Below are positions 42,003-50,348 of a stretch of DNA of 64,000 bases, one piece after another. Every line of letters begins with the position of its first letter. Position 1 is the first letter of the stretch. The stretch is from an uncultured Eubacterium sp. (GTDB lineage: Bacteria > Bacillota > Clostridia > Peptostreptococcales > Anaerovoracaceae). Under the pieces are notes generated by a model. It saw nothing but the letters and a program-made list of their open reading frames with translations. It did not search any database and was not told where the DNA came from. Where the stretch lies: NCBI GenBank assembly GCA_937900695.1, contig CALCFD010000014.1:1-64000 (forward strand), written 5' to 3'. Made by a program: the position numbers and the translations under genes.

Positions 42003-43298
42003 TTATATAAGTGGTTCTCTTTTTAACAAAGCTTCTCTTTCTGGACCATTTGATACATAACCTATTGGAAAACCTATCATTTCTTCAATAGCATTTACAT
42101 AATCCTTACATTCTTGGGGTAATTCATACCAACTTTTGATATTACTAATATCGCATTTCCACCCCTTAAAGTTTTTTAATATAGGCTTAGCCTCATGAAG
42201 CTTAGTTGTATTTGGAAATTGATCAATATCGATTCGCATACCATCAATTTCATAACCAACACAAACAGGAATTTCATCTAAATACCCTAATGCATCAACC
42301 ACTGTCAAAGCTACTGTTGTGGTTCCTTGAAGTGTACAACCATACTTAGTTGCTACAGCATCAAACCATCCAACTCTTCGAGGTCTACCAGTTGTCGCAC
42401 CAAATTCACCTCCATCAGCTCCTTTATTTCTAAGTCTGCTAGCTTCATCACCAAAAATCTCACTAACAAACTCTCCTGCACCTACTGCTGATGAATACGC
42501 TTTAACAACTGTAATTACCTCTTTTATAGAATAAGGAGGAATACCTGCACCTACTGCACCATAACCTGCAAGAGTAGATGATGATGTCACCATAGGATAG
42601 ATGCCGTGATCTGTATCTTTCATAGCACCAAGTTGTCCTTCAAGTAAAATATTTTTACCTTCATTAATAGCTTTATTTAAAAATGCTTCTGTATTTCCTA
42701 CATAAGGTCTTATCATTTCTCTATATTCGATTACTGTACCATATACATCATCTACAGAAAGAGGTTTCTTATGATATAAATTTTCTATTAACACGTTTTT
42801 AATAGTACAAATGTTTTCTATTTTATTTCTAAGTTCCTCTTCATCCATAAATAAATTATTTACCTGAAATCCTATTTTAGCATACTTATCTGAAAAACAT
42901 GGTGCGATACCAGACTTAGTAGATCCAAAAGATTTACCAGCCAATCTTTCCTCTTCATATTCATCTAATAAAATATGATATGGCATAACAACATGAGCTC
43001 TATCAGATACTAAAACATTTGGTTTAGATACTCCATGATCAGTTAATTCTTTGATTTCTTTTATAAGATTTGGAATATTTAACGCTACTCCATTTCCTAA
43101 TACACAAGTTGTGTGTTCATAAAAAGCGCCAGAAGGAAGCATATGCAATACAAACTTGCCATATTCATTTTTTATAGTATGACCTGCGTTACTTCCACCT
43201 TGAAATCTAACTACAATATCATTTTCAATAGCAAGTGAATCTGTAATTTTCCCCTTGCCTTCATCTCCCCAATTAGCGCCTACAATTGCTTTAATCAT
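42003..43298 (-). CDS. purA: Adenylosuccinate synthetase
   Basis: Joins IMP and aspartate with GTP, the first step from IMP to AMP. 431 residues. GANWGDEGKGKITD is the GTP P-loop with the catalytic Asp; GGSNAGHT holds the catalytic His; the IMP loop and TTGRPRRVGWFD and the C-terminal WYELP region are intact. It follows purB by 41 bases, so one message carries both steps to AMP. Confidence 0.97.
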   Translation of the reverse strand: MIKAIVGANWGDEGKGKITDSLAIENDIVVRFQGGSNAGHTIKNEYGKFVLHMLPSGAFYEHTTCVLGNGVALNIPNLIKEIKELTDHGVSKPNVLVSDRAHVVMPYHILLDEYEEERLAGKSFGSTKSGIAPCFSDKYAKIGFQVNNLFMDEEELRNKIENICTIKNVLIENLYHKKPLSVDDVYGTVIEYREMIRPYVGNTEAFLNKAINEGKNILLEGQLGAMKDTDHGIYPMVTSSSTLAGYGAVGAGIPPYSIKEVITVVKAYSSAVGAGEFVSEIFGDEASRLRNKGADGGEFGATTGRPRRVGWFDAVATKYGCTLQGTTTVALTVVDALGYLDEIPVCVGYEIDGMRIDIDQFPNTTKLHEAKPILKNFKGWKCDISNIKSWYELPQECKDYVNAIEEMIGFPIGYVSNGPEREALLKREPLI

Positions 43299-43339
43299 TT
43301 TTGTTTCTCCCTAACGGATAATAATATAAAAGTAATAGT

Positions 43340-44770
43340 TTATACATATATATCAGCTTCCACTCCTAATAATTTTTCGTTTTTAGCCAATATAGGTTTA
43401 ATAATATCATTTAAAAATTCTGTAGTCTGAACAGGTGCTCTTCCTACATAGTTTTCTGGTCTAACAATTTCTTGTAACTTATCATATGTAACATGAAAAG
43501 CTGGATCTTTCGCTATTCGCTCAAGCAAGTCATTTGGTCTTCCTTCTTCTTTAACAACCTTGCCAGCTTCCATAGAATACACTCTTATTTTCTCATGAAG
43601 TTCTTGTCTATCCCCACCAAGCTTAACAGCATCCATCATTATATTTTCAGTTGCCATAAATGGCAGTTCCTCTAACAAATGGCGTTCTATAACTTTAGGA
43701 TACACTACTAATCCATCTGCAACATTTAAATACAGTTCTAAAATAGCATCTGTTGCTAAAAAAGCTTCACTTATTGAAATACGTCTATTAGCAGAATCAT
43801 CTAAAGTCCTTTCAAACCACTGCGTTGCCGCAGTTATAGAAGGATTTATAGTATCGCTCATAACATAATTAGCCAGTGCAGCCATACGCTCTGTTCTCAT
43901 TGGATTTCTCTTATATGCCATAGCAGATGAACCAATTTGATGCTTTTCAAATGGCTCTTCTACTTCTTTTAAATGTTGTAAAAGTCTTATATCATTTGAA
44001 AACTTATGAGCTGACTGTGCAATACTTGCAAGTACATTTAAAACTCTACTGTCAACCTTACGAGAATAAGTTTGTCCAGTTACTGCATAGCATCCATCAA
44101 ATCCCATTTTTTCTGCTATCTTTTTATCTAACAATCTACACTTTTCATGATTTCCTTCAAATAGTTCTAAAAATGAAGCTTGTGTACCTGTCGTACCTTT
44201 AGAACCTAAAAGCTTTAAACTGCCTAAAATATATTCTAAATCTTCTAAATCCATAACCAAGTCATGAAGCCATAAAGTAGCACGTTTACCTACTGTAGTA
44301 GGCTGAGCAGCCTGAAAATGTGTATATCCAAGTGTGGGTAAATCCTTATATTCATATGCAAAGTCTGATAAAGCTTTAATAACATTTACTAATTTTTTCT
44401 TAATTAACTTCAACCCTTCAGACATGATGATAATATCGGTATTATCACCTACATAACAAGATGTAGCACCTAAGTGTATAATTCCCTTAGCATCCGGACA
44501 CTGCACACCATATGCATAGACGTGACTCATTACATCATGACGCACTTCTTTTTCTCTCTTTTCGGCTACATCATAATTAATATCGTCTTTAAATTCTTTT
44601 AATTGATTTATTTGTTTGTCTGTAATATCAAGTCCTAACTCTTTTTCAGCTTCTGCAAGGGCAATCCAAAGCTTTCTCCATGTCTTAAATTTCATATCCG
44701 GAGAAAAGATATATTTCATCTCCTTGCTAGGATATCTCTTAGAAAGTGGACTGGTATAATTTGTGTTCAT
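43340..44770 (-). CDS. purB: Adenylosuccinate lyase
   Basis: Releases fumarate from adenylosuccinate and from SAICAR. 476 residues of the fumarase/argininosuccinase superfamily: HDVMSHVYAYG, the TSCYVGDNTD substrate site and the flexible signature loop SSAMAYKRNPMRTER are present. Size and N-terminal RYPSKEMKYIFSPD resemble the longer eukaryote-like form. A GGAGGAGG site precedes the ATG. First gene of purB-purA. Confidence 0.96.
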   Translation of the reverse strand: MNTNYTSPLSKRYPSKEMKYIFSPDMKFKTWRKLWIALAEAEKELGLDITDKQINQLKEFKDDINYDVAEKREKEVRHDVMSHVYAYGVQCPDAKGIIHLGATSCYVGDNTDIIIMSEGLKLIKKKLVNVIKALSDFAYEYKDLPTLGYTHFQAAQPTTVGKRATLWLHDLVMDLEDLEYILGSLKLLGSKGTTGTQASFLELFEGNHEKCRLLDKKIAEKMGFDGCYAVTGQTYSRKVDSRVLNVLASIAQSAHKFSNDIRLLQHLKEVEEPFEKHQIGSSAMAYKRNPMRTERMAALANYVMSDTINPSITAATQWFERTLDDSANRRISISEAFLATDAILELYLNVADGLVVYPKVIERHLLEELPFMATENIMMDAVKLGGDRQELHEKIRVYSMEAGKVVKEEGRPNDLLERIAKDPAFHVTYDKLQEIVRPENYVGRAPVQTTEFLNDIIKPILAKNEKLLGVEADIYV

Positions 44771-44811
44771 GACCTCCTCCTGTCAAGTCTCTAATGTTAA
44801 TACAGTTATTG

Positions 44812-44841
44812 ATTATAGCATTATTCAATAATATTTTCAAG
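44812..44841 (-). promoter_or_regulatory. purB promoter
   Basis: On the minus strand: TTGAAA (44836-44841), 18-base spacer, TATAAT (44812-44817). Confidence 0.75.
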
Positions 44842-44861
44842 TTCATCTTGTTCCTAAACCC

Positions 44862-44877
44862 CTTGATTAATCAAGGT
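44862..44877. promoter_or_regulatory. Perfect 16-bp palindrome between purB and nadA promoters
   Basis: CCTTGATTAATCAAGG, without spacer or T-run, about 20 bases upstream of the purB -35. It looks like a dimer-binding operator; no regulator can be named. Confidence 0.45.
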
Positions 44878-44900
44878 TTAAATTATGTATATTACTATAA

Positions 44901-44924
44901 ATATATGTGTCTTGTCACATATAT
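44901..44924. promoter_or_regulatory. NiaR-type operator
   Basis: Inverted repeat ATATATGTG-TCTTGT-CACATATAT overlaps the nadA -35. It resembles the NiaR (YrxA) motif of Firmicutes with its TGTCTTG(A/T)CA core, and niaR is the last gene of this operon. Confidence 0.8.
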
Positions 44925-44940
44925 GTATTTATGATATAAT
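44912..44940 (+). promoter_or_regulatory. nadABC-niaR promoter
   Basis: TTGTCA (44912-44917), 17-base spacer, TATAAT (44935-44940). The -35 lies inside the NiaR-type operator, so binding would block polymerase. Confidence 0.8.
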
Positions 44941-45008
44941 ATCAAAGATTTTTATAGTTATTTCTCATAAAAAAAATGAGAATTTTGAAATTTAGCGAGG
45001 TATGTTTT

Positions 45009-45914
45009 ATGACTATTATCGATGAAATTAAAGCACTAAAAAAAGAAAAAGATGCTGTAATTTTAGCACATTATTATGTTAATCCCCAAGTACAAGAAAT
45101 CGCAGATTATATTGGAGATTCTTTTTATTTAAGTAAACTTGCCACAAGTCTTAAGGAAAAAACTATCGTATTTTGTGGTGTTTCATTTATGGGAGAAAGT
45201 GCTAAGGTATTAAATCCTAAAAAAACAGTGCTTATGCCAGATTATGAAGCTGATTGTTCTATGGCACATATGGCCAGAGTAGAAGCTATAAAAAAAGTTC
45301 GTGAAGAGTATGATGATCTTGCAGTAGTTTGTTACATTAACTCTACTGCTGAACTAAAAAAACACTGTGATGTATGCGTTACATCTTCAAACGCTCTAAA
45401 AATTGTTAAAGCCCTTCCACAAAAAAATATCTTCTTCACTCCAGATAAAAATCTAGGTGGATACATAGCAACACAGGTTCCAGAAAAAAACTTTATTCAA
45501 AATCCTGGATACTGCCCAATCCACACGCAGATAAAAAAAGAAGAAGTTATAGAACTAAAAACTAAACATCCAGATGCTCTAGTTTTAGCTCATCCCGAAT
45601 GTGAAATGGAAATATTGAATTTAGCTGACTATATTGGAAGTATATCTGGAATAATTGATTTTGCAACACAAAGTGGTGCCGACAAGTTCATTATCTGCAC
45701 AGAAATCGGTGTAGAGTATAAATTGCAAGAAAACAATCCAAACAAAGAATTTTACTTTACAGAAACAAAACCTATATGTCACGATATGAAAAAGGTAACT
45801 TTAGAAAAAGTACTACAAGTATTAAAGACTAACGAAAATGAAATGCATGTTGACAAGGACCTTGAAATCAGTTCTAAGAAACCTCTAGAGTTGATGCTTG
45901 AGCTTGCCAAATAA
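45009..45914 (+). CDS. nadA: Quinolinate synthase NadA
   Basis: 4Fe-4S enzyme condensing iminoaspartate with dihydroxyacetone phosphate to quinolinate, first committed part of NAD synthesis. 301 residues. AHYYVNPQVQEIADYIGDS at the N-terminus is the substrate site; the three cluster cysteines fit C in DYEADCSMA, C in HPECEME and C in PICHDMKK. I start at ATG 45009, preceded by GAGG; an in-frame ATG at 44976 has no site. 18 bases before nadB. Confidence 0.95.
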   Translation: MTIIDEIKALKKEKDAVILAHYYVNPQVQEIADYIGDSFYLSKLATSLKEKTIVFCGVSFMGESAKVLNPKKTVLMPDYEADCSMAHMARVEAIKKVREEYDDLAVVCYINSTAELKKHCDVCVTSSNALKIVKALPQKNIFFTPDKNLGGYIATQVPEKNFIQNPGYCPIHTQIKKEEVIELKTKHPDALVLAHPECEMEILNLADYIGSISGIIDFATQSGADKFIICTEIGVEYKLQENNPNKEFYFTETKPICHDMKKVTLEKVLQVLKTNENEMHVDKDLEISSKKPLELMLELAK

Positions 45915-45932
45915 AAAGCGAGGTAATTAAAC

Positions 45933-47099
45933 ATGAAAATTGAATCAGACGTAGTTATTGTAGGTACTGGTGTTGCAGGATTATTTAACGCACTATGCCT
46001 ACCTAGAGACAAAAAAATAATATTAATTTCAAAAAGTGATTTTGAAAGTAGTGACTCATTTTTAGCACAAGGTGGTATATGTGTACAAAGAGATGAAAAT
46101 GATTATGACAGTTTCTTTAAAGACACCATGAAAGCCGGTCACTATGAAAATAGAAAAGAATCTGTAGATATCATGATAAAAGATTCAAGAAAAATAATCA
46201 ATGAACTTATCGACTATGGTGTAGATTTTGACTGCGACAATCAAGGTAATCTTCTTTATACAAAAGAAGGTGCTCATTGTAAAGCACGCATCTTATATCA
46301 CAAGGATATTACAGGCAAAGAAATTACAAGTAAACTACTTGCTCAGGTAAAAAAGCTATCAAATGTAACCATGTATGAATATACGCAGATGGTAGATATA
46401 CTTGTTGAAAATAACCAATGCAAAGGCATCATAGCTAAAAATAATGATGATGAATTATTAGAAATTTACGCATTAAATACAGTTTTAGCAACTGGAGGTA
46501 TTGGTGGTAGATACAAACACAGTACAAACTTTCCTCACCTAACGGGAGATGCTTTAGATATTGCTAAAAAGCATAATATAAAACTTGCTAATCTTGACTA
46601 CGTTCAAATACATCCTACAACCCTTTATACTGATAAGCCAGGCAGAAGTTTCCTTATTTCAGAGTCAGTTAGAGGTGAAGGTGCTATACTATATAACAAA
46701 AATATGAAACGTTTTACAGATGAACTTCAACCAAGAGATGTTGTAACTAAAGCAATACAAAAACAAATGGAAATTGACAATACTGAGCATGTATGGCTAT
46801 CAATGGAAAACATACCTGATGAAGATATACTTAATCACTTCCCAAACATCTATAAAAAATGTATAGAAGAAGGATATGATCCACTAAAGCAATGTATTCC
46901 GGTTGTTCCAGCACAGCATTATTTTATGGGTGGTATTTGGGTTGACTCTCAAAAGAGCAAAACAACTATGGATCATCTATATGCAATAGGTGAAACTAGC
47001 TGTAACGGCGTTCATGGAGCTAATAGACTAGCAAGCAACTCACTTTTAGAAAGCCTTGTATTTGCCAAAAGAGCTGCTGCCGATATTGTAAATCAATAG
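45933..47099 (+). CDS. nadB: L-aspartate oxidase NadB, short form
   Basis: FAD enzyme oxidising aspartate to iminoaspartate for NadA. Dinucleotide site VVIVGTGVAGLFNAL at 7-21, AQGGIC, HPTTLY and the ALGETSCNGVHGANRLASNSLLES-like C-terminal FAD region are present. At 388 residues it lacks the C-terminal helical bundle of the roughly 530-residue enzymes. In anaerobes fumarate is the likely electron acceptor. GCGAGG site; 14 bases before nadC. Confidence 0.93.
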   Translation: MKIESDVVIVGTGVAGLFNALCLPRDKKIILISKSDFESSDSFLAQGGICVQRDENDYDSFFKDTMKAGHYENRKESVDIMIKDSRKIINELIDYGVDFDCDNQGNLLYTKEGAHCKARILYHKDITGKEITSKLLAQVKKLSNVTMYEYTQMVDILVENNQCKGIIAKNNDDELLEIYALNTVLATGGIGGRYKHSTNFPHLTGDALDIAKKHNIKLANLDYVQIHPTTLYTDKPGRSFLISESVRGEGAILYNKNMKRFTDELQPRDVVTKAIQKQMEIDNTEHVWLSMENIPDEDILNHFPNIYKKCIEEGYDPLKQCIPVVPAQHYFMGGIWVDSQKSKTTMDHLYAIGETSCNGVHGANRLASNSLLESLVFAKRAAADIVNQ

Positions 47100-47113
47100 G
47101 AAGGATCAATATT

Positions 47114-47965
47114 ATGAATAAAATCACACAAATACTACAAGTGGATGATTTAATTTTATCCGCTTTAAAAGAAGATATATCCAGCGAAGATGTAAGTACC
47201 AATGCAATTATGCGTGAAGCTATTATTGGAGAAGTTGATTTAATATGCAAACAAGATGGTATTATTGCAGGACTTGATGTTTTTAAAAGAGTTTTTGAGC
47301 TTCTTGATAAAGATGTAACTTTTAAATTCTTCTGTAAAGATGGTGATCAAGTAAAAAAAGGGCAACTTATGGCAAAGGTTACAGGAGACATGAGAACATT
47401 ACTATCAGGTGAAAGAGTGGCTTTAAATTACCTTCAGAGAATGAGTGGTATTGCAACTTATACAAATAGCGTTGCTAAACTACTTGAAGGTACTAAGACA
47501 AAGCTTTTAGATACTCGTAAAACTACACCTAATATGCGTATATTCGAAAAGTATGCTGTTACTGTTGGCGGTGGTCATAACCATCGATATAACTTATCTG
47601 ATGGCGTAATGCTAAAAGACAATCATATAGGAGCAGCCGGAAGCATTACTAAGGCTGTTGCTATGGCCAAAGAATATGCACCATTTGTTAGAAAAATAGA
47701 AGTTGAAGTTGAAACTTTAGATATGGTAAAAGAGGCAGTTGAAGCAGGTGCTGATATTATTATGCTTGACAATATGACTCCTGAACAAATGAAAGAAGCC
47801 ATAGCTATTATCGATGGAAGAGCCCAAACAGAATGCTCAGGTAATGTTACTAAAGAAAACATAAACAGATTAACAGCTCTTGGCGTTGACTTCATTTCTA
47901 GTGGAGCCTTAACTCATTCTGCACCAATTATGGATATTTCCCTAAAAAATCTACATGCAATTTAA
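47114..47965 (+). CDS. nadC: Nicotinate-nucleotide pyrophosphorylase NadC
   Basis: Converts quinolinate and PRPP to nicotinate mononucleotide with loss of CO2. 283 residues: N-terminal alpha/beta domain, then the open barrel with LLDTRKTTPNMRIFEKYAV, GGHNHRYNLSDGVMLKDNHI and the phosphate sites DIIMLDNM and ISSGALTHS. Complete set nadA-nadB-nadC in one operon. Confidence 0.96.
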   Translation: MNKITQILQVDDLILSALKEDISSEDVSTNAIMREAIIGEVDLICKQDGIIAGLDVFKRVFELLDKDVTFKFFCKDGDQVKKGQLMAKVTGDMRTLLSGERVALNYLQRMSGIATYTNSVAKLLEGTKTKLLDTRKTTPNMRIFEKYAVTVGGGHNHRYNLSDGVMLKDNHIGAAGSITKAVAMAKEYAPFVRKIEVEVETLDMVKEAVEAGADIIMLDNMTPEQMKEAIAIIDGRAQTECSGNVTKENINRLTALGVDFISSGALTHSAPIMDISLKNLHAI

Positions 47966-47992
47966 AGATTTCTTAGGAGAAAGTAGGTAAAC

Positions 47993-48508
47993 ATGTTAAA
48001 AGGTGTTGAGAGAAGAAAAGTAATTTATGAAAATATTAAAAATAGTAATAAACCAATAATATGCAAAAAATTAGCTGAAATATGTGGTGTAAGTCGTCAG
48101 GTAATCGTTCAAGATGTGGCTTTACTTAGAGCTGAAGGTCATGATATTATCTCAACTAATAGTGGTTATTTACTTAATAGCACTCTTCCATCTAAAATAG
48201 TTATAAAAGTCAATCATACTATTGAGCAAATGGAAGATGAACTTTTTACTATTGTAGACTTAGGCGGCACTGTAAAAGATATTATCGTTGATAGCCCTGC
48301 CTATGGTAGGGTAAAAGCCAATATGCAAATCACTTCACGTGCTAAGGCAAAAGAATTTTTAAATACTCTCAGCAACAGCAAATGCAATTGTATAGACATC
48401 CTTAATGACGGTACTCATTGTCATACCATAGAGGCTGATAGCGAAACGACCCTAAAGATTATTCAAAAGGAACTAAAAGAAAAGGGGTATTTACTAAGCA
48501 ATAAATAA
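47993..48508 (+). CDS. niaR: NAD biosynthesis repressor NiaR
   Basis: 171 residues: an N-terminal HTH_11 winged helix (about 8-60, KLAEICGVSRQVIVQDVALLRAEG) and a C-terminal 3H domain (about 75-168) whose conserved histidines bind metal and nicotinate (HTIEQ, DGTHCHTIEAD). In Bacillus and Thermotoga NiaR represses NAD and niacin-uptake genes with nicotinic acid as co-repressor. Here it closes the nad operon, whose promoter carries a matching operator, so autoregulation is expected. Confidence 0.93.
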   Translation: MLKGVERRKVIYENIKNSNKPIICKKLAEICGVSRQVIVQDVALLRAEGHDIISTNSGYLLNSTLPSKIVIKVNHTIEQMEDELFTIVDLGGTVKDIIVDSPAYGRVKANMQITSRAKAKEFLNTLSNSKCNCIDILNDGTHCHTIEADSETTLKIIQKELKEKGYLLSNK

Positions 48509-48516
48509 AAATATAT

Positions 48517-48554
48517 AATAAAGGAGCTATTATCATCAAAATAGCTCCTTTATT
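48517..48554. terminator. Bidirectional terminator after niaR
   Basis: Perfect 15-bp stem (48517-48531, 48540-48554) with an 8-base loop between convergent operons. Confidence 0.9.
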
Positions 48555-48568
48555 TTAATTCACTATTA

Positions 48569-49201
48569 TTAATTATTTAAAGATCTTAAATATCTTAACT
48601 TTGAGTTATCCATGTGGTTTTCCATAGCCTTGATACCAGCCTCTACATCATTTGCTGTAAAAGCTTCAAAAATAGCCTTATGTTCCTTAAAAACATCCAT
48701 TAGATAAGTACTCTTTTTTTGAGCTGGATTTTCAACATGCTTAAGCATTTCCTGATAAGAGGACAAAAGATTTTTAAGCATTCTATTGTGAGATGCCGTA
48801 TAAATCATCTGATGAAAATTATTATTTATAATAAGCATCTTAGCAACGTCCTTTTTCATGGTATAAAACTCCATGAACTCATAAAGCTCCTTTAAATCGT
48901 CCATTTCCTCTTCAGTAATACGCTCTATAGCCCAAGTTATCGCTTGTATTTCATAAATTTTACGCAAAGTAAACATATCGATATAGTCCTGATGTTTAAG
49001 ACCTAAAACAAAGTACCCTCTGTTTGGCTGGCTTTCTACTAAGCCTTCCATCTCTAGCTTTAACAATGCCTCTCTGACAGGCGTTCTGCTTATTCCATAT
49101 TTATCACAAAGCACTTTTTCTGTAAGCTTTTGTCCACTTATTAGCTTTCCTGTAAGGATATCTTCCTTCAATGTAGAAAACAAATCAGTTGAAATAGCCA
49201 T
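48569..49201 (-). CDS. GntR/FadR-family (FCD) transcriptional regulator
   Basis: 210 residues. N-terminal GntR winged helix (about 5-70; LTEKVLCDKYGISRTPVREALLKLEMEGLVE) and C-terminal FCD ligand domain (about 75-205), where metal-binding His residues such as FHQMIY and the EHKAIFEA / ENHMDNS helices fit the family. It is the third gene after acn and icd on one message, 14 bases after icd, and a TTGTATACAA operator lies at that operon's promoter. Probable local repressor responding to a TCA-cycle acid; the ligand is an inference. Confidence 0.9.
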   Translation of the reverse strand: MAISTDLFSTLKEDILTGKLISGQKLTEKVLCDKYGISRTPVREALLKLEMEGLVESQPNRGYFVLGLKHQDYIDMFTLRKIYEIQAITWAIERITEEEMDDLKELYEFMEFYTMKKDVAKMLIINNNFHQMIYTASHNRMLKNLLSSYQEMLKHVENPAQKKSTYLMDVFKEHKAIFEAFTANDVEAGIKAMENHMDNSKLRYLRSLNN

Positions 49202-49215
49202 TTTAAATTACTCCT

Positions 49216-50346
49216 TTATATCTCCTTAAGAATACACTCTGCAAAATCTTTAGCAGTGTTACCTGTACCATCTCCTGGCATATTCATAGCTTCACTTGCC
49301 TTATCTAAAGCTTCTGCTAATTTATCTGCCTTATCAATAAAGTTTATATGTCTTAGCATCATTTCAGTAGCCTTAATTAAGCTTGCAGGATTTGCATACT
49401 CTGCGATGCCATCCTTAACCATTCTTGGAGCGCTTCCGTGAATGGCTTCAAACATAGCATATCTACCACCGATGTTAGCACTACCAGCAGTACCTACGCC
49501 GCCTTGTATCTGAGCTGCTTCATCAGTTATTATATCACCATATAGATTTGGCAATATAAACACATTGAAGTTACTATTAATATTGTCGTTAATTAAGTTA
49601 GCTGCGCAAATATCAACATACCAATCATCAGTTTTGATTTCTGGATATTCTTTAGCTATATCGTAACATAGACTTAAGAACTTACCATCAGTCTTTTTCA
49701 TAATATTAGCCTTAGTTATAATTGAAACATTTAGATTTCCATTATTCTTGGCATATTCAAAAGCTGCACGAGCAAGTCTCTTAGTACCCACATCAGTAGT
49801 TACCTTAAAATCCATAGATATTTCATCTGAAATGTCTATACCTTGACTACCTAAAGCATATTCACCTTCTGTATTTTCTCTGTAAAAAATCCAGTCAATA
49901 TTTTTTTCTGGTACTACTACAGGTCTTACATTTGCAAATAAATCAAGTTCTCTTCTTAAAGTAACATTGGCACTTTCGATATTAGGTAAGTTATCTCCCT
50001 TACCTGGAGTAGTTGTAGGTCCCTTAAGAAGCACATGACACTTCTTAATCTCATCTAAAACATCATCTGGAACAGTCTGCATCTTAGCAATTCTATTTTC
50101 AATAGTCAAACCTTCGATTTTTCTAATTTCAACCTTGCCTGATGCAATTTCATCTGCTAGTAACTTATTTAAGATTTCCAGTGCACACTCCATAATAACA
50201 GGTCCTATTCCATCTCCTGCAACCGTACCGATAACGATTTTATCTAAACTGTCAAAATCAGTTAAATCTGAGCTTGCCTTAAGTCTTTCTACCCTCTCAA
50301 ACTGTTTTTTGATTAATTCTTCTATATGCTTTAAATTTTTTTCCAT
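49216..50346 (-). CDS. icd: Isocitrate dehydrogenase
   Basis: Decarboxylates isocitrate to 2-oxoglutarate. 376 residues of the isocitrate/isopropylmalate family: GTVAGDGIGPVIM, the substrate loop ESANVTLRRELDLFANVRP (the Ser marks isocitrate or homoisocitrate, not isopropylmalate), YRENTEGEY, the metal Asp motif LYGDIITDEAAQ and HGSAPRM. The cofactor region lacks the obvious NADP Lys-Tyr pair, so NAD is favoured. A 40-residue helical N-terminal extension is present. It follows acn by two bases, which supports the isocitrate role. Confidence 0.9.
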   Translation of the reverse strand: MEKNLKHIEELIKKQFERVERLKASSDLTDFDSLDKIVIGTVAGDGIGPVIMECALEILNKLLADEIASGKVEIRKIEGLTIENRIAKMQTVPDDVLDEIKKCHVLLKGPTTTPGKGDNLPNIESANVTLRRELDLFANVRPVVVPEKNIDWIFYRENTEGEYALGSQGIDISDEISMDFKVTTDVGTKRLARAAFEYAKNNGNLNVSIITKANIMKKTDGKFLSLCYDIAKEYPEIKTDDWYVDICAANLINDNINSNFNVFILPNLYGDIITDEAAQIQGGVGTAGSANIGGRYAMFEAIHGSAPRMVKDGIAEYANPASLIKATEMMLRHINFIDKADKLAEALDKASEAMNMPGDGTGNTAKDFAECILKEI

Positions 50347-50348
50347 AA

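Noticed and set aside
44862..44877. Palindrome as a terminator
   Set aside because: It has no loop and no T-run on either side, and lies upstream of both promoters.
44966..44988. Small hairpin TCTCAT/ATGAGA in the nadA leader as an attenuator
   Set aside because: Only six A-T-rich pairs and no T-run; too weak to claim.
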